NCBI GenBank assembly: GCA_025936115.1
Contig: JAICTZ010000017.1
Coordinates: 62,001-126,000 of the forward strand
Source: Polyangiaceae bacterium
GTDB lineage: Bacteria > Myxococcota_A > Polyangia > Polyangiales > Polyangiaceae
Length of the DNA stretch: 64,000 bases
Direction: 5' to 3'
How positions within the stretch are numbered: position 1 is the stretch's first letter; each line of letters opens with the position of its first letter. The position numbers and the translations under genes are program-made. Below the pieces are notes generated by a model. The model did not search any database. It saw only the letters and a program-made list of their open reading frames with translations, and was not told where the DNA came from. Shown here in pieces: positions 36,342 to 45,813 of this stretch.

Positions 36342-37700
36342 TCACGGAGAAGAATCCGCCGGGGCGGCAGTCTCCGCCGCGCTTTCCCGCGAGAGACCTG
36401 CGGGCCGTCGCACTTTCATGGTCACGTCGAGCAGGATCGTTTCCCCGGGCGTGAGCTCGATGGTGCGCCGTTCCGTTGGCGCTTGAGGATGCTCGAGACG
36501 GACGTAATGCGTTCCGGCGCCGAGCGGGATGGCGCGCGCAAACGGCGTCGTATCGAAGGCCTCACCGTCGACGATGACCTTGGCCCACGGCTGCGCAACG
36601 ACCCGGAGATAGCCCGGACTAGCGGGAACGAGCTCGAGCTTACCTGCGGGCCCCGGCTCGCTGCTTGCCGCACCCGAGCGTCGCGCGAGGAGGTCGATCG
36701 CGACGCCGCCCGCCGCGAGCAAGACGAAGAAGCCGAAAAGCACGCCGGCCACCACGGCGACGCTCGGACCGGGTCGACGAGGCGGCTGCCGCATGATGAC
36801 GGGAGAGCTCGGCTTCACGGCCAGGCCGAGGGCGGAGAGCGCTTCGAGCACGGCGTCGCGGGCCGTGGTGCCCATCTCGACGAGTGCCGCATCGAGCGCC
36901 GCACCGAGCTCTTCGGCGGTCTGATAACGATGCGCGGGCATCTTCTGCAGGCAGCGCTGCACGACGCGCTCGAGGGTCGGCGCGAGGTCGGGCGTGAAGC
37001 GGCCGAGCGGCGCTGGAGGTTCGTTGCGGATGCGAAGTGTCGCCGTGGGATCGTTGCCGGCGCCGAACGGCGTCGTGCCGGCGATGAGCTCGTAGAGCAA
37101 CGCCCCGAGCGAGAAGAGATCGCTGCGCGGGTCGGGTGGCTCGCCGAGCACCTGCTCGGGCGAGGCGTAGGCGAGCGACGGCTGGCCACCGCTGCCGTCC
37201 AAAAGCTCGGGTGCCGTCGGCAGGCGTTCGTCGGACGCAACCGAGAAGTCGGTGAGCTTCACGACGCCGCCCTTCGTGATGAACACGTTGGCGGGCCGCA
37301 CGTCGCGATGCACGATGCCGCGCGCGTGCGCATGGGCGAGCGCGTGCGCGATGCCGCGAGCGATCGCGGCGGCGGCCGGCTGCGAGAAGCGCTTGCCGCG
37401 CTCGATGAGCTCGGCGAGCGACCACCCGTCCACCGCTTCGAGCACGAGCCAGAGCCGGTCGCCCTTGCGCACGAAGTCGTAGAGCCCGACGATGTTCGGG
37501 TGATTGAGCTGGCCGAGTAGCCGCGCCTCGCGTTCGAGCGCCGCGGCAAAAGGCGACGACGGCACGATACTCGCTGCGAGCGCCTTGATCGTGACCCGCC
37601 GGCCGAGGGGCACCTGGGTCGCTCGGTAGACCTCGACGATCGGGCCCGTAACGACTTTTTCGGCGACCTCGCAGCCGTCGAAGCTCGGGAGCGAGCTCAT
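36342..37700 (-). CDS. Membrane Ser/Thr kinase-like protein with PEGA domain
   Basis: A 452-residue protein. The kinase domain (6-270) has a poor glycine loop (VVTGPIVEVYRA), VTIK (Lys near 40), the catalytic loop VHRDVRPANVF (Lys after HRD changed to Arg) and a DFS in place of DFG (VKLTDFSVAS), while YASPEQVLGE is intact. A membrane helix follows at about 312-336, and a PEGA domain at 362-430 (VIVDGEAFDTTPF, PLGAGTHYVRLEHP). PEGA domains are extracellular beta modules. The three changed motifs make catalytic activity uncertain. It is transcribed in the same direction as the preceding kinase and diverges from the GT-C gene by 33 bases. Confidence 0.85.
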   Translation of the reverse strand: MSSLPSFDGCEVAEKVVTGPIVEVYRATQVPLGRRVTIKALAASIVPSSPFAAALEREARLLGQLNHPNIVGLYDFVRKGDRLWLVLEAVDGWSLAELIERGKRFSQPAAAAIARGIAHALAHAHARGIVHRDVRPANVFITKGGVVKLTDFSVASDERLPTAPELLDGSGGQPSLAYASPEQVLGEPPDPRSDLFSLGALLYELIAGTTPFGAGNDPTATLRIRNEPPAPLGRFTPDLAPTLERVVQRCLQKMPAHRYQTAEELGAALDAALVEMGTTARDAVLEALSALGLAVKPSSPVIMRQPPRRPGPSVAVVAGVLFGFFVLLAAGGVAIDLLARRSGAASSEPGPAGKLELVPASPGYLRVVAQPWAKVIVDGEAFDTTPFARAIPLGAGTHYVRLEHPQAPTERRTIELTPGETILLDVTMKVRRPAGLSRESAAETAAPADSSP

Positions 37701-37733
37701 GGGGCCTTTCCGACTACTCGCTTTGGCGACGCG

Positions 37734-39701
37734 GTGCTACCCGAACGCGGCGTGCCCCGCGACCTCCCCGGTCTGCCCCCCGTCCCCGCCGAGGGCCCCG
37801 CGGCCGCGCCTCCCGCGGCGTCGGTGTGGGCGCATGCACGCCGTTTCCTCGCCGAGACCTGCGCGAGCATCGGCGCCTACTTCACGAAGTACGATCCGAC
37901 CGTGCTCCGGGCGTTCGCTCCGGCGCTCGTCGTCAGTGCCCTGCTCTACGTCCGCAGCCCGCTCTCGAACTACATCTTCGACGAACAAGAGGCCTTGCTC
38001 GCGAACCCGTACGTCAACGGCGAGGGTCTCGGCTTCCTCGCGGCGTTTAAGCGTGACTTTTGGGGCCTGCCCCCCGAGCGCAGCATCGGCTCGTACCGCC
38101 CGCTGCCCGATCTGGTTTGGCGGCTCTTGTGGCACGTGAGCCATTCGCCGTTCTTGCATCACGCGGTCAACGTCGTCGTGCACGCGCTGAACGGCGCGCT
38201 GATCGCGAGCTTCGTGCTCGTCGTGACGCGGCGGCGCACGCAGGGGTGGTTCGCGGGCGGCGTGTTTCTCGTGCTGGCGGTGCTCACCGAAGCCGTCTCG
38301 GGCGTCGTCGGCATTGCGGACGTGCTCGGGGGCATGTTCGTGCTGCTGGCTTTGCATGCGCTCAGGCTCCGCTGGCTCGCGCCGATCGGCGTGTTCGTTG
38401 CGCTCTTCCTCGGCCTCTTGTCGAAGGAGAGCGTCATCGTGGGGGTGCCGCTCGTCGCGTGGGTGGCGCTCGTGCTCGCGCCTGCGTTGCATCCGGCGCG
38501 CCCGCTCCGCGTGCTGCGCGCGGCGGCCGTGCTCGTCGCGTCGACGCTGGCGCTCGTCCTGTACACCTGGCTGCGGCGCAAGTGCTTTCCCGTGCCCGAG
38601 CCGGCGATTGCCGCCGTGGCGGGCGAGCCGCGCGTGGTGCACCTCTTTCACGCCTTTTTGCGTTGGTTCCGGCAGCCGCCGCTGCCGCACGACCCGATCA
38701 ACAATCCGCTCATCGACGCGGACGTGCCCCATCGCGTTGCGGGCGCTCTGCGCGTCTACGCGAGCGGCGTGCGCGCGCTGTTTTTACCTTGGCACTTGAG
38801 CGGCGACTATTCGTTTCCGTCGGAGCCGATCCCCGAGCGTCTGGTGTTTCCAGCGAGCGTGCTCGGCGCGATCCTGCTCGTGGTACCGCCGCTCGTTGCG
38901 CTCGGCGTTTGGGTGCGGGCGCTGGTCCGCGAACGACGCGAACGACGCGCCGGGACCTTTGCCGCAGCGCCGAGCGTCTGCTTTGCGCACGCGGCGCTCG
39001 TGGCTGTCGGTCTACTCTGGGTCCCGCTCGCGTACTTCCCGCACTCCAACATTCCGATCCTCTTGCCGACGGTACGCGCCGAGCGCTTCTGGTACCTGCC
39101 GGCCGTGGGGTTCGCGCTGATGCTCGGCCCAGCGTGCGCGTGGTTCTTGAAAAAGCGGCGTCGCGTCGCGGTGATCGCGCTCAGCGCCTGGCTCGGTTTC
39201 GAGGCCTTGCAGGCGCGACTGCACGCGTTCGACTACACCGACGATCTCGTGTTCTGGCGCGCGACGAAGAACGCCGTGCCGCGGAGCGCCAAAGCCCATC
39301 TCAACTATTCGGTGATGGTCGGCGCCCGCGGCGACTTGAACGAGCGTCTCAGCGAGAACCGCCGCGCGCTCGAGCTCGCGCCACGCTGGGCCATGGCGCA
39401 CATCTATCTCGGCGACACGTTGTGCCGCCTGCATCGGCCCGGCGATGCCTGGCCGCACTACGTGCGCGGCTTCGAGCTCGGCCCGAACGACCCGAACCTC
39501 ATCGGCCTCGCTCTGCAGTGCCTGTGGGACGAAAAGTCCATCGAGGCGCACCAGGACGAACTCTTGGCGGCCTCCGACGCGCATCCAGGCAGCTGGCTCG
39601 CCTATCTCGCGACCGACATCGTCTACAACGGTAAGCAGTACGACGGAGTCCAGAAGAAGTATCGTCCGCGTTCGTACGACGGCGGCCCCAAGGGCGACTG
39701 A
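37734..39701 (+). CDS. TMTC-like polytopic membrane protein with C-terminal TPR-like region
   Basis: A 655-residue protein from GTG 37734; no other start is in frame nearby. A Pro/Ala-rich cytoplasmic N-terminus is followed by about ten membrane helices. The first outer loop, SNYIFDEQEALLANPYV, resembles the acidic loop of TMTC O-mannosyltransferases. The C-terminal 170 residues contain two TPR-like helix pairs (RSAKAHLNYSVMVGARGDLN; MAHIYLGDTLCRLHRPGDAW). GT-C fold with TPR tail is the TMTC layout, so transfer of mannose to proteins is possible but not proven. Confidence 0.7.
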   Translation: MLPERGVPRDLPGLPPVPAEGPAAAPPAASVWAHARRFLAETCASIGAYFTKYDPTVLRAFAPALVVSALLYVRSPLSNYIFDEQEALLANPYVNGEGLGFLAAFKRDFWGLPPERSIGSYRPLPDLVWRLLWHVSHSPFLHHAVNVVVHALNGALIASFVLVVTRRRTQGWFAGGVFLVLAVLTEAVSGVVGIADVLGGMFVLLALHALRLRWLAPIGVFVALFLGLLSKESVIVGVPLVAWVALVLAPALHPARPLRVLRAAAVLVASTLALVLYTWLRRKCFPVPEPAIAAVAGEPRVVHLFHAFLRWFRQPPLPHDPINNPLIDADVPHRVAGALRVYASGVRALFLPWHLSGDYSFPSEPIPERLVFPASVLGAILLVVPPLVALGVWVRALVRERRERRAGTFAAAPSVCFAHAALVAVGLLWVPLAYFPHSNIPILLPTVRAERFWYLPAVGFALMLGPACAWFLKKRRRVAVIALSAWLGFEALQARLHAFDYTDDLVFWRATKNAVPRSAKAHLNYSVMVGARGDLNERLSENRRALELAPRWAMAHIYLGDTLCRLHRPGDAWPHYVRGFELGPNDPNLIGLALQCLWDEKSIEAHQDELLAASDAHPGSWLAYLATDIVYNGKQYDGVQKKYRPRSYDGGPKGD

Positions 39702-39733
39702 GGCCGGCGACTTTTGCCGGCAGGAGATGCGAG

Positions 39734-40675
39734 ATGCGGGTCCTAGTCACCGGCGGAGCCGGGTTCATCGGTAGTCACGTCGTCGAGCGGCTGCTCGCCG
39801 GAGGTAACGAAGTCGCCGTGCTCGATAACTTGAGCACGGGACGCCGTGAAAACGTGCCCGCGGGCGTGCGCTTCTACGAGATCGACGTGCGCGATCGGGA
39901 CGCCGTGCGCCGCGTGCTCGAGGAGTTTCGCCCCGAGGCCGTCAATCATCAGGCGGCGCAAGCGAGCGTAGTCGTGAGCTTGCGCGACACGCGCCTCGAC
40001 GCCGAAGTGAATCTCCTCGGCGGGCTCAACGTGCTCGACGCGAGCGTCGCGAGCGGCGTCGAGCGCTTCGTGTTCGCGAGCACGGGCGGCGCCATCTGCG
40101 GCGACGTGGCGGAAGGCGACCGCGCGGGCGAGGATTGCGTCCCTAAGCCCCTGAGCCCCTACGCGATTCACAAGCTCGCGTTCGAGCAGCTGCTCGCCGT
40201 CTACGGGCGGCAGCGGGGTATCGCGACGCGCATTCTGCGTTACGCGAACGTCTACGGGCCGCGCCAGGATCCGCACGGGGAGGCTGGCGTCATCGCGATC
40301 TTTCTCGACTCGGCGCTCGCGGGACGCACCCTCTGCGTGAACGCCTGGCGCACGCTCGGCGACGCCGGCTGCGTGCGCGACTACGTGTACGTGACCGACG
40401 TTGCGCGCATGAACGAGCTCGCGCTCGCAGGCACGCTCAGCGAGCCGCTCGCGAACGTGTGTACCGGCATCGGCACGGCCACGCGCGAGCTCGCGGAGGC
40501 CGTGATGCGGGTGACGGGACGCATGGTGCCGCTCGAAAGTCAGCCGCCGCGTGCGGGCGACGTGGGGCTTTCCGTGCTCGATCCGACGTTGCCTGAGCGC
40601 TACCTCGGCGAGCTCGTCGCGCTCGAGTGGGGCCTCGCGCGCACGGCGGAGTGGGCGGAGCGAGCCCGCCGCTGA
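39734..40675 (+). CDS. NAD-dependent sugar-nucleotide epimerase/dehydratase (SDR family)
   Basis: A 313-residue protein with AGGAG just upstream (39722-39726). The NAD site is VLVTGGAGFIGSHVVERL at residue 3. The catalytic triad is visible as Ser/Thr in FASTGGAICG and YAIHK (YxxxK) at about 143. The length and LRYANVYGPRQDP loop are those of extended SDR sugar epimerases (UDP-glucose 4-epimerase-like), but which sugar cannot be read from the sequence. It lies 32 bases after the TMTC-like gene and is probably co-transcribed, which fits a role in making the sugar donor for surface glycan. Confidence 0.9.
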   Translation: MRVLVTGGAGFIGSHVVERLLAGGNEVAVLDNLSTGRRENVPAGVRFYEIDVRDRDAVRRVLEEFRPEAVNHQAAQASVVVSLRDTRLDAEVNLLGGLNVLDASVASGVERFVFASTGGAICGDVAEGDRAGEDCVPKPLSPYAIHKLAFEQLLAVYGRQRGIATRILRYANVYGPRQDPHGEAGVIAIFLDSALAGRTLCVNAWRTLGDAGCVRDYVYVTDVARMNELALAGTLSEPLANVCTGIGTATRELAEAVMRVTGRMVPLESQPPRAGDVGLSVLDPTLPERYLGELVALEWGLARTAEWAERARR

Positions 40676-40772
40676 AAGCTTCGTGCGGCGCCGCCGAGTC
40701 ACGGGGCGCGCGGGCGCAGCTTGCCGGCTACCGTATTGCCGTAGCAGACGACCTCGACTACGGATTCTCGCC

Positions 40773-42596
40773 GTGCTGCGCCCATTAGCCCAAAAGCTCG
40801 CCGCTCGGGCGAGCTCGGAGCTCCAGGCGGCCAAGACGGCGTTGCCGCGCGCGATCGGCGCCGTGCGCGAGCAGCTCGTCGCGATGCGACGCTATGGCTG
40901 GCTCGATTGGTTGCAGCTCGCGAGTGCCGTCGTCGTCACGGCGGTGTTCGTCCTTTGGTTTCGCGACTGGTACCACGGCAACGTCCCCGCGCTCTGGGAT
41001 CCCAAGATCCAACCGGACGACGCGCGCACCGCGATCTTCCCATTTCATCGCTACGAAGCCGGCGCGCCGCTCTCGACCGATCCCATCGCGACCGAGATGC
41101 TCGAGTACCAGCCGTACGGCTACCGGCTGGTCTTTCGCCTGTGCGTGCCGCTCGTCGGCGTGCTCTTCACGACCAAGATCGTCCAGGCGTTGCTGTTCGG
41201 GCTCATCGCGTACGCGGGCGTCGTGCTCGCTCGCAGCGCGCGCGCCGGGCTCGGCGCGGGCCTCTTGCTGATCTTCTTCTTCTTTCACGATCAGTACGTT
41301 CAAAATCGCGTCCTCGGCGGGCTGCCGCGTGGCTTCGGTTTCCCGCTCGCGACGCTCTGGCTCGCCGGCGCTATCGCGGAGCGCGCGAACGTGCGTCGCG
41401 CCGCCGCGCTGCTCGCCGCGCTCACGTACCCGACCGCGCTCGCGATGGTGCTCGCCGCCGAGGGCCTGTTCGTCGTGCGGCGGCTCGGTTTTCCGAGCTT
41501 TCGCACGGCGTGGCGGCGTTTCCGTCACTACCTCCTGCTCGCGCTCGCCTGCGGCGTGTTGCTCGCGCCGGCCGTCTTCGTGGGCATGTCGCAGGGCGGC
41601 CCGATTCACACGCTCGAGCAAGCCAAGCGCGAGCCTGCGTTCCAGGGGCGGCTGCGCGTGCTGCCGTTCGGTGATCCCGGCAAAGAGTTCGGCGTGGTTT
41701 TGAGCGAGGTGTACAGCCACTATCGCGAAGGCGACTCACCGTTCGCGAATTTCAAGTCGCACGTCGACGACTACGAGCACGAGGTCGGCGTGACGATGCT
41801 CGCCGTGTTCCTGATTTTGCCGCTGATGGGTTGGTCGATGGGACTCGGCAGCGTCACGCGGTTTCTGGCCGCAAATCTCGTGCTCTACGCGCTCTCGCGC
41901 TTTTTCGCCTTTCGGCTGTACTCGCCCGAGCGTTTTTACAGCGTCGGGATGCGCTCGGTCGCGCTCGCGCTCGCCGCGAGCTCGCTCGGTCTCGTCGCGC
42001 CGGGACTGTCCGCGCGCTGGCGTTCGATTGCGCGCAACCTGACGAGCGCGGCCGCGCTCGCGTTCGTTTGGTTCGGCATCGGCAACGGCGTGCGCGTCCC
42101 CGCGATGGGCGCGACCATCGACTACCGCGACGAAGCGCCGCTCTGGGATTTCATTCGCCAGCTGCCCCCGGACACCCGCATCGCGTCCCACATCATGGAC
42201 GGCGACGAAATCCCGCTCTTTACGGCACGCGCCACGAACGGCACCGCCGAGACGCTGCAGCCCTGGCTCACGCTCTCATGGCAGCGCCAAAAAGCGCGCG
42301 CAGAGGACACGCTGCGGGCGATGTACGCGACGAACCGCGACGAGGTGCTCGAGTTCGCGCACAAGTACCGGATCACGCACCTGCTCGTGAACAAGAACCG
42401 CTACAAGGACGACTTTCGTTCGCGCGCCAAGAGCTTCGAGCCGTTCACGTCCTTCACGAATCGGCTCTTGGCGGGCGCGTCAGCCGAGAACTTCGTGCTC
42501 GCTTCGCCGCCGCCCGACGCCGTCGTCTTCCGCTTTCGCCAGTGGCAGCTGCTCGACGTGGCGAAGCTCGAAGCGGATTGGGAGCACGCGTCCTGA
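40773..42596 (+). CDS. Large GT-C-like polytopic membrane protein
   Basis: A 607-residue protein from GTG 40773. The frame extends upstream but would overlap the epimerase by more than 100 bases and adds unlike sequence. A short amphipathic N-terminus precedes about ten helices. The first outer loop holds WDPKIQPDDARTAIFPFHRY, with adjacent Asp residues. The C-terminal 140 residues are soluble and probably periplasmic. No named family is recognised, but the layout matches the other GT-C proteins here. It converges with the next gene: its stop and that of the minus-strand gene are seven bases apart. Confidence 0.65.
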   Translation: MLRPLAQKLAARASSELQAAKTALPRAIGAVREQLVAMRRYGWLDWLQLASAVVVTAVFVLWFRDWYHGNVPALWDPKIQPDDARTAIFPFHRYEAGAPLSTDPIATEMLEYQPYGYRLVFRLCVPLVGVLFTTKIVQALLFGLIAYAGVVLARSARAGLGAGLLLIFFFFHDQYVQNRVLGGLPRGFGFPLATLWLAGAIAERANVRRAAALLAALTYPTALAMVLAAEGLFVVRRLGFPSFRTAWRRFRHYLLLALACGVLLAPAVFVGMSQGGPIHTLEQAKREPAFQGRLRVLPFGDPGKEFGVVLSEVYSHYREGDSPFANFKSHVDDYEHEVGVTMLAVFLILPLMGWSMGLGSVTRFLAANLVLYALSRFFAFRLYSPERFYSVGMRSVALALAASSLGLVAPGLSARWRSIARNLTSAAALAFVWFGIGNGVRVPAMGATIDYRDEAPLWDFIRQLPPDTRIASHIMDGDEIPLFTARATNGTAETLQPWLTLSWQRQKARAEDTLRAMYATNRDEVLEFAHKYRITHLLVNKNRYKDDFRSRAKSFEPFTSFTNRLLAGASAENFVLASPPPDAVVFRFRQWQLLDVAKLEADWEHAS

Positions 42597-42603
42597 GTAC
42601 GCT

Positions 42604-44265
42604 TCAGCGCTTGGGAGCGAGGGCGACGTACGCCTCGAGCTCGCGCGGGCCCTGGTAGACGTTCTCGTAGCCGCGCTCGGCGAGATAGCGCGGGAAACGT
42701 CCCGTGCTGAACACGATGTCCGGGCGGCGGGCGGTGCAGGCGGCGGGCATCTCGTCGGCGTGGTCGATGATGTAGCGGGGATCGAGGCGCACGCCGTGGA
42801 TGCCGTGGTGCTGCTTGTCGTCGGGGATGCACGCGAGGATGTCGTGCGTCGTGATCGCGAACAGATCGATGAACTTGAGCGCGCCGAAGTGCTCGCGGAA
42901 GGCGTAGTACGGCACCATGCCGGCTTGGCCGGACATCACGTAGAGCGGGTGAGCGGGCGAGGGCGCGAGGCGCGTGAGTGTTTCGAGCAGGACGCCGAGT
43001 AGACGCGCGTCGCGGCGGTGCGCCTTGTTGCCGAGCTCGGTGAAGGCAAAGCCGGGCTTTTGGGGGCCGATGAGCGCGTCTTCGCCCTCGTGCGCTGCTT
43101 CGCCCGAAAAGCTGCCGTTTTCACGTGAAGCGCCGAACTTGAGCTCGCTCCTCACGTTGACGAAGACGAGCAGCGCGAGCGCGACCCAGCCGGCGGGCGC
43201 CGACTGCGCGATGAAGCGCGCGACGGCGAACGCGGCGAGCACCGAGAGCGCCGGGAGCATCGGTGCGACCAGTCGTCCCGCGGGCATCCAGTCGCCGCCG
43301 CTCAGGACGACGAAGCTTGCCGTCGCGAGAGTCCACGCGACGAGCAGGGGGCCGCGGCTCGAGGTCTTCGCGCGGAGCGCTTCCCGCAGGCAGAGCGCCG
43401 CGCCGATGACGCCCGCGACGGCGAGCAAGTAACTGGTCTTGCCGAACGCCTTGTAGAGGTAGGTCACCCCTGCCGAGAGCTCGAAGCCGCCCACCTTGGC
43501 TGCGGCGGAGTTCGGCACGAAGGCGTGAAACACGACGTAGCGGCCGGCAGTCACGAGCAGCACGAGTCCGAGCGCGACGCCGAAACGCACGAGGGTCGCG
43601 AGCAGGCGCGCGCGCGCGTCGGTGTCGCGGCGTACGAGCACCAAATACGCGTAAAACGCGGCCGTGCCACCGAGTGTGCACAAGAGCACGAGCGGGGTCT
43701 CGGGCCGCACGAGCACGAACGCGAGCATCAGCGCGACACCGAGCGCGCTCTTGCGATCGGGCCGTACGCGCTCGGCGTCGATCTCGGAGCCGAGCACCTC
43801 GAGCACGGCGCAGCCGAGCAGCGCCACCAGCGCGGTCTCCATGCCGCTCGTCGCCCAGTAGGCGAACGGAAGAGCCGTGGCCGCGAGGAGCGGCGTCAAC
43901 GGGGCCGCGCACCGCTCGAGACCCGCGCTGAGCTTCGTCGCGACGGCGACCGCTAAAGCCGCCGCCAGAATGCTCACGACCCACGCTGTGGCGGGGATCG
44001 GTAACGACATGAGCTTGTGCAACGTCGCGAGCACGAGCACCAAGAACAAGCTGCTACTCTGCTCGACGTGCTCGCCGTTGTAGTTCAGCACGGCGCCGTA
44101 TTTCGCGAGCGCGTGCGCCGACCAGTACGTGATGTGACTGTCGTCGTTGCCCGCCGCCGGAAACTGCGTCGCGGCGACGGCCGCGCCCAGCGTGAGGCCC
44201 ACGGCGAGCCCAATAGCCACTCGCCACTGCGCGCTCCCGGCGCCTGAAAGCTTCGAGCCCAACAT
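42604..44265 (-). CDS. GT-C-like polytopic membrane protein (arabinofuranosyltransferase-like topology)
   Basis: A 553-residue protein from ATG 44265; TTG 44280 and two GTGs lie just upstream in frame. The first outer loop reads AAGNDDSHITYWSAHALAKY, the NDDxxI..yyA..L..G pattern seen in bacterial lipid-linked sugar transferases of the AftB-like group. The helix-5 motif YWATSGMETALVALL is also typical of that group. There are about ten helices and a periplasmic C-terminal part of about 170 residues. The sugar is unknown; the AftB comparison concerns topology and motifs only. Confidence 0.72.
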   Translation of the reverse strand: MLGSKLSGAGSAQWRVAIGLAVGLTLGAAVAATQFPAAGNDDSHITYWSAHALAKYGAVLNYNGEHVEQSSSLFLVLVLATLHKLMSLPIPATAWVVSILAAALAVAVATKLSAGLERCAAPLTPLLAATALPFAYWATSGMETALVALLGCAVLEVLGSEIDAERVRPDRKSALGVALMLAFVLVRPETPLVLLCTLGGTAAFYAYLVLVRRDTDARARLLATLVRFGVALGLVLLVTAGRYVVFHAFVPNSAAAKVGGFELSAGVTYLYKAFGKTSYLLAVAGVIGAALCLREALRAKTSSRGPLLVAWTLATASFVVLSGGDWMPAGRLVAPMLPALSVLAAFAVARFIAQSAPAGWVALALLVFVNVRSELKFGASRENGSFSGEAAHEGEDALIGPQKPGFAFTELGNKAHRRDARLLGVLLETLTRLAPSPAHPLYVMSGQAGMVPYYAFREHFGALKFIDLFAITTHDILACIPDDKQHHGIHGVRLDPRYIIDHADEMPAACTARRPDIVFSTGRFPRYLAERGYENVYQGPRELEAYVALAPKR

Positions 44266-44378
44266 CACCCGCACGCGCAAAGTACTCGATTTCGCAGAAG
44301 AGGAAGCACTTTCCGCCGCTCGCGGCCGTGGCGCCGGGCGGCTTGCCCGAACGCGCGCCGTTCTGCTTAGGATGCGTC

Positions 44379-45377
44379 ATGCCGGAGAGCCTCACGCCCG
44401 CGCGGACGGACCTACCCGTTCCCGAGCTCTCCGTTGTCGTGCCGATGTACAACGAGCGCACGAACGTCGAGCCGTTCGTCGGCGCGGTGAGCGCCGTGCT
44501 GGGGCAAGCGGGCATCACGTACGAGCTCGTGCTCGTCGATGACGGCAGCTCCGACGGCACCTGGCCGGCGATCGTCGAGCTCACGCGCGCCCGTCCCGAG
44601 CTGCGCGGCATCAGTTTGTCACGCAATTTCGGTCATCAAGGCGCGCTGCTCGCCGGCCTCAATCACGCGCGCGGTCGCGCGGTCATCACGATGGACGGCG
44701 ACCTGCAACACCCGCCGGAAGCGCTGCCGGAGCTCGTAGCGGCGTGGCGCGCCGGCTACAAAGTCGTCAATACGCGCCGGCTCGACAGCGAAGACACTTC
44801 GTTCTTCAAGCGCTTCACGTCGCGCACCTTCTACTGGATCTTCTCACGGCTCACGGGCGTCACGATGGAGGCCGGCACTTCCGATTTTCGGTTGCTCGAT
44901 CGCGACGCCGTGGAGGCGCTGATTCGGCTCGGCGACGCCGATCCGTTCATTCGCGGTCTCGTGAGCTGGCTCGGCTTCTCGACGCTCACGATCCCGTATC
45001 AAGCGCGTCGCCGTCACTCCGGCGTCGCCAAGTTCACGCTCAAGAAGATGCTGCGCCTTTCGACTGGCGCGATGCTCTCGTTCTCGGCCTTTCCGCTGCG
45101 GCTCGGTATCGGTATCGGCTTCGTCACGAGCGCGCTCGCGTTCGTCGAGCTCTGTTACATCTTCTACACCTACCTGAACGGCCACGTCGTGCCCGGCTGG
45201 GCCTCGGTGATGACGGTCATGTCGCTCATGTTCGGCGTGCTCTTCGTGCTGCTCGGGATGATCGGCACCTACCTCGCCAAGGTCTACGAAATCCTGAAGA
45301 AACGACCGCGTTTCGTCGTCGGCAATCGCGCGGGTTACGGCGACGACGCGCCGCGGTTGCCGGAATACGACCGCTAG
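44379..45377 (+). CDS. GT2 polyprenyl-phosphate glycosyltransferase (GtrB/DPM1-like)
   Basis: A 332-residue protein from ATG 44379. The GT-A domain begins at residue 15 (LSVVVPMYNERTNVEPF) and carries LVDDGSSDGTW, ISLSRNFGHQGALLAGLNHA and the DxD-type metal site ITMDGDLQHPPEA. The segment RRRHSGVAKFTLKKMLRLS is the standard GtrB/PglJ joint before two C-terminal membrane helices (about 235-260 and 275-300). Expected product: undecaprenyl-phosphate-linked sugar on the inner membrane face, the donor used by GT-C proteins. It diverges from the GT-C gene at 42604-44265 across 113 bases. Confidence 0.92.
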   Translation: MPESLTPARTDLPVPELSVVVPMYNERTNVEPFVGAVSAVLGQAGITYELVLVDDGSSDGTWPAIVELTRARPELRGISLSRNFGHQGALLAGLNHARGRAVITMDGDLQHPPEALPELVAAWRAGYKVVNTRRLDSEDTSFFKRFTSRTFYWIFSRLTGVTMEAGTSDFRLLDRDAVEALIRLGDADPFIRGLVSWLGFSTLTIPYQARRRHSGVAKFTLKKMLRLSTGAMLSFSAFPLRLGIGIGFVTSALAFVELCYIFYTYLNGHVVPGWASVMTVMSLMFGVLFVLLGMIGTYLAKVYEILKKRPRFVVGNRAGYGDDAPRLPEYDR

Positions 45378-45422
45378 CACAAGAGATCAGCGCACAAGAA
45401 AGAGCGGCGCTATCCTCCCAGC

Positions 45423-45764
45423 ATGCCGAGCACGTTCGCGATTGTTCCTGCGACTGGTAGCTGGCCGCTCGGCCTCATCCTGGCGGCGTGCGTCGCGGGC
45501 CTCGGCTTCGCCGTCGTGCGCGTGGGGGCCTCGCTCATTGGAGCGCAGCGCTCGAGTTTCGAGGTGAGTGAGGCTGGGTTCGCGTTGCGCGGCGATTTTT
45601 ACGGTCGAAGCATTCCTCGGTCGCAGCTCATCGGTCGTGAGATCCGCGTCGTCGATCTCCAGCACGAAAGTGCGCTCAATCCAGTACGCAGACTGAACGG
45701 TACCGGTATTCCAGGATCGCTCCTTGAGCCACGGCGACATGGGCGAGCGTCTCGAGTATTTTGA
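45423..45764 (+). CDS. Truncated PH-like (bacterial PH domain) membrane protein
   Basis: A 113-residue product: one hydrophobic segment (LILAACVAGLGFAVV), then FEVSEAGFALRGDFYGRSIP, REIRVVDLQHESALNPVRRL and NGTGIPG. This block is how a bacterial PH-like family starts ('F.v...GL.irGd.yGr.ip' to 'rRtnG.g.PG'). In that family the chain continues about 60 residues with a 'GWFrL.nGekAL' strand, but here it changes to LLEPRRHGRASRVF and stops. I infer a 3' truncation or frameshift at about 45717. It converges with the FHA gene. Confidence 0.5.
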   Translation: MPSTFAIVPATGSWPLGLILAACVAGLGFAVVRVGASLIGAQRSSFEVSEAGFALRGDFYGRSIPRSQLIGREIRVVDLQHESALNPVRRLNGTGIPGSLLEPRRHGRASRVF

Positions 45765-45813
45765 AGTCGCGGTCGGATAAGAAGACGCCTCACGCGCCTC
45801 AGCGCGACTTCAA
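45761..45813 (+). terminator. 11-bp inverted repeat between convergent genes
   Basis: TTGAAGTCGCG (45761-45771) and CGCGACTTCAA (45803-45813) are perfect reverse complements separated by 31 bases. The left arm covers the stop of the PH-like gene and the right arm covers the last codons and stop of the FHA gene. It may serve both genes as a transcript-end hairpin, or it may be the trace of a rearrangement. The long loop and lack of a T-run make terminator function only a possibility. Confidence 0.4.
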
